Shown piece by piece: positions 57,855 to 64,000 of a stretch of 64,000 bases of DNA. Position 1 is the stretch's first letter; the number at the start of each line of letters is the position of its first letter. The stretch covers positions 169,739,337 to 169,803,336 of the forward strand of contig CM054113.1 of NCBI GenBank assembly GCA_028673005.1. Reading direction: 5' to 3'. A program made the position numbers and the translations under genes. The notes beneath the pieces were generated by a model. That model ran no database searches, had not been told where the DNA came from, and was given only the letters and a program-made list of their open reading frames with translations. This stretch comes from Tanypteryx hageni (lineage: Eukaryota > Arthropoda > Insecta > Odonata > Petaluridae).

Positions 57855-60306
57855 ATGAAGAAAAGATTTGAATCCGGAGCAGAAAAAAGGAAGAAACAGA
57901 AATTGAGAGAGAAAAATATAGAAAAGCAAAGAAACTGCTTTTTTATTGCCTCCTATATCAACAGAAAATGATAGACCAGCAAATGAAGAGGTATCCGTAT
58001 TAAACCGTAGAGAGGAGACGGCGCCGGCGCAACTAACAACGACCGAGGAACTGAAATATGAAGAAATTAAAGATATTCAAGAAGAGGAAGTGATTGAAAG
58101 TTTGATAACAAATATAGACATACTTGTTGATAATTTGAACTATCCCGATGATATTGCTATGTGGCCGAGTAATACAAATGTAAATGACGAAATGATAGAA
58201 TATTATTTAATTAACTAACCTTGAAATGTAGGAAATATTGAAAACTTAAAGGTAACATATACGGAGCGTGATAGAATATATTACAGAATGTTTCAAGAGT
58301 AAAATTTTTACTGTATTAAAAAACGGAAAAAAGGAAGTACGTGAATGGTTAATTTTTTCTGATATAAGTAAATCAATTTATTGCTTTGTTTGTAAATTAT
58401 TTTTTAAATCGTCTAATAACCTGATTTATGGATATGATGATTGGAAAAATATCTGCAGAGCATTAACGGTACATGAGCGTTGTATAGTTCATGTTGGAGC
58501 AATGTGTGCTTACAAAAGAAGAACTTCGACAACAGGACGCATTGATGCCGACTTATTAAAGCAAATTCAGAATGAACAAAACTACTGGCGAAAAGTTTTA
58601 AAGCGAATAATTGCTACCGTTAAATTATTAGCTAGTCTTGGTTTAGCGTTTAGAGGAAGTGACGAAAGCGCAACTAATGATCGAAAAGGTAACCTTTTAA
58701 GCTGTTCGGAATATCTTAGCGAATTTGATGATTTTTGAAATCCCATTTAGAAATGTATGTTAATTGCGGTCAAGGACAAACCAATTATCTGTCGCATCAG
58801 ATATGTGATGAGTTTATAACTCTTATGGGAACAAAAGTAAAAGAACAATTAATACTTGAAGTTACGGAAGCAACTAATTTTTCAATAATTATTGACTCCA
58901 CACCCGATGTAAGCCACACAGATCAACTCACTTTTATAATAAGATATGTTGGAAATAATGGGAATATAAAGGAAAGATTCTTTTGCTTTCTTCCTATACA
59001 TCACGATTCAGCGTATTTGGAAAAGACAATTTTAGATACTTTAGAGGAATTATCACTTGATATAAAGAAATGCAGGGGGCAAAGTTATGACAATGCTGCC
59101 AATACGTCAGGAAAATATTCTGGTTTACAAGCTAGAGTGAAAGAACACAGTGCAACTGCGTTTTATTTACCATGTGCCAGTCATTCTTTAAATTTAGTAG
59201 GGAATCGTGCAACATAGTCATGTTTGAAGGCATTGAATTTTTTTATTTTATACAAAATTTGTATATTTATTTTTCTACATCAACACCACGTTAGAACCTT
59301 CTAATAAGTTGCTTATCATCAAACCCCTCTTCTTTAAATTTAAAAAGAATAAGTGATACGAGATGGTCAGCTAGGGCAGATGTCGTATATACATTAAAAT
59401 CAGGTTACAAGAATATCCAGGAACTTTTGATAAATATAACGTTAAATGATAGAGAGAAACCATCCCGCAGATTAGAAGCAAAAATGCTATCAAACTATTT
59501 CGAAAATTATGAAACAGCTTTACTTACAATATTGTGGAACAAATTATTACAAAGAATCAATGCTACCAGTAAATCACTTCAAAACACGCAAACAAATTTA
59601 TTAAATGGCGCTAATCTTCTTAAATCATTGTCAGAGTTCGTTCTTGATACGAAAAATAATTTTGACATTATTGAAAAAGAAGCAAAACTTTTGACTGGCA
59701 ATACAACGTATGATAGTCGAATAAAAAAACGGAAAACGCTACTTGATGAAAATGAAGTTATTCTAAATGACCGGCAGGCATTTATTGTTAATACATTTTA
59801 TGTGATTTGTGATACTCTAAACTCTGAAATATCAAAACGAGCAGTGGTTTATCATGATGTATTAAATATGTTTAATGTATTCTTTAACCATGACATGTCT
59901 GAAAATGAAATAAATTTATGTATTGATAGGATAATGAATGCATACAAAGATGATATTGACATTAATCAGTTCAAAGATGAGGTGCTGCAATTTCTAAAAT
60001 TTGCCAAAGAACAAAATGTAACAAATCCAACGGATATGTATAATTTAATAATCAGTGATCTACGATCTACGTTTCCTAACGTGGAATCAATCCTTAAAAT
60101 ATTTTTAACCATGCCAATTAGCAATGCAAGTGGGGAGCGCTCATTTTCTGTAAAGGGTAAAAAACTATTTCAGAAATGGTTTGTCTCAAAATAAAACAAA
60201 TAATTTGTCTCTTTTATTTATCGAGCATGATGTTGCCAAAGATATAAATTACGATACTTTGATCGATTTATTTGCTAAAAATATATCACGAAAGAAACTT
60301 CTTTAA
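57855..60306 (+). pseudogene. hAT transposase pseudogene of hAT-B, zf-MYM1/DUF4371 type
   Basis: Starts MKKRFESGAEKRKKQK (57855), a usual opening for zinc finger MYM-type protein 1-like transposases. Domains in order: acidic linker (to about 58215), TTF-type zinc-finger region (WLIFSDISKSIYCFVCKLFF, about 58348-58410), DUF4371 with catalytic IIIDSTPDVSHTDQL (about 58885-58930), CRGQSYDNAANTSGKYSG (about 59071-59124, second Asp), YLPCASHSLNLVG (about 59166), DTRWSARAD (about 59357), then the C-terminal dimerisation piece MPISNASGERSFS (about 60111-60150) and a final reading to the stop at 60304-60306. Lesions: frameshift at a T-run near 57938, stop near 58217, frame change near 58285, stop at 58736-58738, several breaks in 59215-59345, and a frameshift near 60150. 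Clearly dead but only moderately decayed. Confidence 0.88.
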
Positions 60307-61060
60307 GCTCCCAGTAGGATTTGATTCACTTGATATTTTCTTATTTTATGCTAGAAAACTCCAGAATTGATTATTGAATCGTTAGATAGATAATGAAGGA
60401 TGTTTATAATATTATAGGTAATAAATAATATTTTATTTGTATTAAATAAGAAATTCTCAATTTAAGTGACATTATTTATAGGATTTGTAATAAATATTAA
60501 AGGTAATTCTTTACCATTTTCAATGATACCAATTTAGCACATTTTAAAAATTCGTTTCATTTTTAAAAGAATCAGAATCGGTATCACCATTATATACATA
60601 TTTTTTGTAGTTAAACTTGTTTGTAGTTTCAAGTGCAAATTTATAACACCTATATAAAAGTCAGTACCTGTGTTTCTCCCTTATATTGTTATTTTGAATT
60701 TTTTTGTGTATTTAAAAATAAGCAAATATCTATATGTAATGTAATTTAACTTTTAATGTGTAATATAAAAACAACTTTCTATGGTAACATTTGTACGTAT
60801 TTCTCATCGCAATTGATGCCACTACCACTTATGTTTCTAAATTTTTTTAGCCACAATGTGCCTATATACCTTTTTATGGTGACATATGTATTTTTATGGC
60901 AATTGATTGTTCATTTATTTTCTAGTATTAATATATTTTTTACTCTAATGAAATGAATGTTATTTTTAAAATGGTATCTATTTTATTTACTCTACATTAA
61001 ATGTTTGATAACGACGTGTATTTAGTCGTATTTTTTACCATGAATACTTTTTTGGAGGGG
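60307..61060. other. 3' non-coding region of hAT-B
   Basis: AT-rich sequence between the transposase stop and the right TIR. The 66-codon ORF 60756-60956 is Phe/Leu/Thr-rich with no domain. Confidence 0.6.
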
Positions 61061-61309
61061 GCCTCAAATAAATCTTTGCGCCTCGGGCCTCTGACAGCCT
61101 AAATCCGCCCCTGATTGCAAGTGAATAAATATTAGACTCTAATTTATGTCGCGGAACAGATTGGAATCTAGGTAAAATTCCTATTGTAATATAAATTTAA
61201 TGAATTATCGATTATTTTACAGAAAAATAAATAAATGAACAATTTCTTTTTAATATATCTTAACAAAAATGTACCGAAGGGGGCGCCAAAATACCTCGGG
61301 CTGCTCCTG

Positions 61310-64000
61310 AAGGGGAGGGGGGAAGAAAAAACTTGAAAAAATGGAGAGCAATGAAATGCAAATAAAAGTACAATAAATATTTCTGGACAATAAACTTCTA
61401 GCGCGCGATGTATGCACATTTTATCATTTAATAACTTCGCAAGCATTACTGGAAGACAATGAAGTTTTGTAGGGTTTACTTTGGCTATTAAAAAAATCTC
61501 ATTTATTATGTATTGAAAAAAGAGAGTATCACAAAGTCTTCAAAACATATTCATATTTATTGTGCCAGAAATCTGATTCAAAATGTCGCCTGAACATGCA
61601 TAAGGAATAATTATATTACGAATATCCGATAAGTGTCCTTCTTCAGCTTTGATAATTTCAAGGTTTTTCTAGCCATTAATTTTAAAAACATTTGCAGCTA
61701 TTAAAAAGTCGGCAATTTCTCGAAAATCCTTATTAAAAATATAGTAATTGAAAAATCTATATTTTTATTTCATCCTAATCGTAATTAACAAAAACGGCAA
61801 TTAGAGTCCCTCTTTTTCAACATTCAAGTCATAATTAGCTATGAAGAATTTTCTATTTGACCTAGAAAAGAATAAAGCACCCTAATGCAGGTAAATGATG
61901 CAGAAACAGTACTTAATAATATTAACTTGATCAAATGTCAATTATTTGAGGCTTTTACATAAAAAGTAGAACTAAATCTTTGCCAGTGGTTAAAAAGACA
62001 ATATTTTAGTTTTGTGGACACCTGTGCAAATGCTACCTTCCTACAACCGAAGTAATTAATTATTTATCAAGGACGATTGCTGTTGATTTGTTTTTCCGTC
62101 AAAAACATTTTAGCGAATCTTTAAAGTGATAACTGATATTGAAATATTTGGGACAAATGGCTGTATCAAAGTTGGTACGGCGTGATAACTAACTAATGCA
62201 CAAGTATTTTGAAAAAATAATATTCTAATACCGCAGCTAACACGACGAAGAAATTTCTACAAAAGTAGATTAATTTAATTAATTCTTTTTAATGCCAAAC
62301 TTTCAAGTTTTTATATTCCTGAGATACAAATTAGCCGCTTCCTTCCAGTCATTATTATGTGAGGATATAAAGTTAAAGAATAATGAACTATGCTACATTT
62401 ACTGTTTATTTAGCACTAAAGACCCACACAAACTTCATTCTTTTATTGTAGTATTAATCGCGCGCACACACACACAAAGATTGCATTAAAAATTAATTTT
62501 TTGTGCTGAAATATGCTTTAATTTTACGAAGAATGCAGAAACCCTAATCGTTACTTTCGATTATTTCATTTAGCGCGAAGAGCTAGCTTCAGCCCCCATA
62601 GAAATCAGAAAACTGTATGTGTATGCAGTAAATTGGACGGGAAACGCAAGTGACAAAATTACTCCAGGAATTGGGAAGGCACGGAACAATCACTGAATCC
62701 GAGAAGATTTGCTGAAGTGCGAAGGAGCGCGAGGGACGAAGTTCGCAAAAAAAGAACGTGACATGTAAAACTACACCTTTAAAGTTTAAGACCTGCGAAT
62801 AAGTACGCAATGAATGGAAGAAGAAGAAGACAGTATTTTCTGTTATTTGTAGGGGAGGAAGGGATGGAATCAGAGAGTTGGAGAGGGATTTGGAGGGTTT
62901 TTTCGGGGAGGGAAAAACGTGTTCTGAAAATGGCCTCCGTGGTAGCGTCACACGACACCTCAAACACGGAAGCCCGTGAAATACGATGTGCCGGGGCGTG
63001 GGATACAGCTCTTGTGACCTGAATGTCTGCACCGCGCCAGGGTGGGGCGAGGCACGTCCTTTACCTCGGGGAAAAGCTGCTGAACGATTGTGTCGTGTGT
63101 ATGAGAAAAATATTAAGAATTGAGAGGGATGAGAAAGCGTTAAGGAGAGACTTTCTTCGCATGTGTGGAGGTTTTTGAAAAGATATTTTTTAACTCCAAT
63201 TCCTTTTCTTTTTCTCTCTTAAAGGCATTATTATTGAATGAAGGAAATAGGGCGCATCGCGCCTATATTTGTGTTTTTAATTTTAGATAAAAAATTCAAG
63301 TGTTATTAGGGAAAATTTACCGCCGGAAGTGCAAGGTTACATCATCGTAAAATATTAGGTAAATGCATTTCAAAGAGTTGAAAAAGACTGCCAAATATTT
63401 GGCAAAATACAATTTTGCACAGGAATTTTAAACAAAATGTTTATTGAGATTATGTTTGACAGATAGAAACATTTAAATACCACCTTTAATACCCCAGCGT
63501 TTTAAAGACCAAAAATCAAATTTAATGAAAAAATTGATAGCAACTATCAAGTTTAAAGTTTATAGTATGGACCTTACGATGCTTACATGAAATGTAGAAA
63601 AATGAAACTTCTTAGTGAAAGATATGTGAAAGGGATTGAGAAATTATCAAAATAAACTGTTTCAAACGATTTAGCTTTCAAATAATATTTAGGGGAATTG
63701 AAATTGCCTCGCTGCATGACAAACAAATCATTCATATTACGCGTCATTTCTTTCAAAAAGTAGATTTTTGTATCTGACACTCGTATAGCCAAAACACGCC
63801 GTACCAATTGGCCTCTTTTTCTTTATTCCCCTATTCAAATTAAGGTGAACCTTTGATACGCGAAATTGGTCTTTGCTTTTAACCGCTCCTAGCACCATTG
63901 AGGCAGCGGGAGACTTGTCGAAGGGTTGAACTTTGGCGTCGAGTGGAGTGCTTGACAGCATTGAACGTCTACGGGGGGTCGGATGCATTGGATGGGGTAC
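61310..64000. other. Long unassigned stretch
   Basis: AT-rich with a small GA-rich patch at about 62810-62900 and an (AC)n run at 62465-62477. ORFs of 60-147 codons (largest 62589-63032, -) lack recognised domains and overlap others on the opposite strand. No transposon ends were recognised. Confidence 0.45.

Larger units (their letters stand above)
55307..61113 (+). mobile_element. hAT-B: long hAT transposon nested in the MITE
   Basis: Both ends read CAGGGGCGGATTTA (14 bp perfect TIR; right end reverse-complemented). The flanks are CTTGCAAG (55299-55306) and ATTGCAAG (61114-61121), an 8-bp duplication with one change. It contains a transposase pseudogene (57855-60306) and a 2.5-kb leader of unknown content (55400-57854). 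A 17-bp tandem array sits just inside the left end. At 5.8 kb it is long for the family. Confidence 0.92.
55210..61309. mobile_element. Outer hAT MITE split by hAT-B
   Basis: The left end (from 55210) has CAG..CCAGCCCGAGGTA and a downstream GGCGCC. The right end, read in reverse complement from 61309, has CAG..GCAGCCCGAGGTATTT and GGCGCC. Without the nested hAT-B the MITE would be about 285 bp. The flanking 8 bp (GGAGGGAG and AAGGGGAG) are similar but imperfect and purine-biased, so the TSD is weak evidence. The single terminus at 20957 belongs to the same TIR family. Confidence 0.65.

Noticed and set aside
1..64000. CRISPR arrays, rRNA genes and telomeric repeats
   Set aside because: Looked for regularly spaced repeats, rRNA-like blocks and TTAGG-type arrays and saw none.

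Overview
This window is eukaryotic, AT-rich, mostly non-coding DNA. The mix of transposons suggests an invertebrate, most likely an arthropod; that is inference, because I recognise no host protein-coding exon anywhere in the 64 kb. There are no bacterial-style genes, operons, rRNA genes or CRISPR arrays. Almost everything that can be named is a decayed mobile element or a simple repeat. Most open reading frames are chance readings through polypurine/polypyrimidine tracts or pieces of broken transposases.

The best-supported content is a set of hAT-superfamily DNA transposons whose outer boundaries can be read from terminal inverted repeats (TIRs) and 8-bp target-site duplications (TSDs). hAT-C (9720-14300) carries a broken transposase interrupted by a TTAA-flanked piggyBac-type non-autonomous element (11123-12082) and by a second, unclassified insertion near 13120-13748. 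hAT-A (37346-41038) has TIRs beginning CAGGGCTCG, a perfect 8-bp TSD (AACAGGCA), a KIAA1586-like transposase pseudogene, an internal 354-bp tRNA-related insertion and strong palindromes at its 3' end. hAT-B (55307-61113) has a 14-bp perfect TIR and a zf-MYM1/DUF4371-type transposase pseudogene, and it sits inside an older hAT MITE (55210-61309). Smaller hAT derivatives lie at 28126-28431, 43479-43725, 46781-47248 and, as one end only, at about 20881-20957.

Other elements are a pogo/Tigger-like element (29945-30791), two Helitron-like elements (30818-31831 on +, 21082-21608 on -), an antisense 3' fragment of a non-LTR retrotransposon reverse-transcriptase ORF (2690-3180), a tRNA-derived sequence (16430-16500) and a foldback repeat (17791-17998).

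The most interesting signal is a scattered set of hammerhead-ribozyme-like motifs of the kind known from Penelope-like elements and retrozymes. One, at 37231-37275, has every conserved core element plus three pairable helices and sits in one arm of a 181-bp inverted repeat. Related motifs occur near 17.07, 25.70, 28.07, 44.00 and 51.65 kb. At five of these loci stem III is a short palindrome, and the palindrome differs at each.

The sequence between these elements alternates between AT-rich DNA and long strand-asymmetric islands of GA or CT (about 4.65-6.09, 7.63-8.43, 14.68-15.55, 22.78-24.90, 26.06-27.23, 32.64-34.74, 41.89-42.96, 44.70-46.18, 47.64-48.50 and 52.60-53.42 kb). Several of these switch strand within the island. 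All coordinates and alignments were made by eye.
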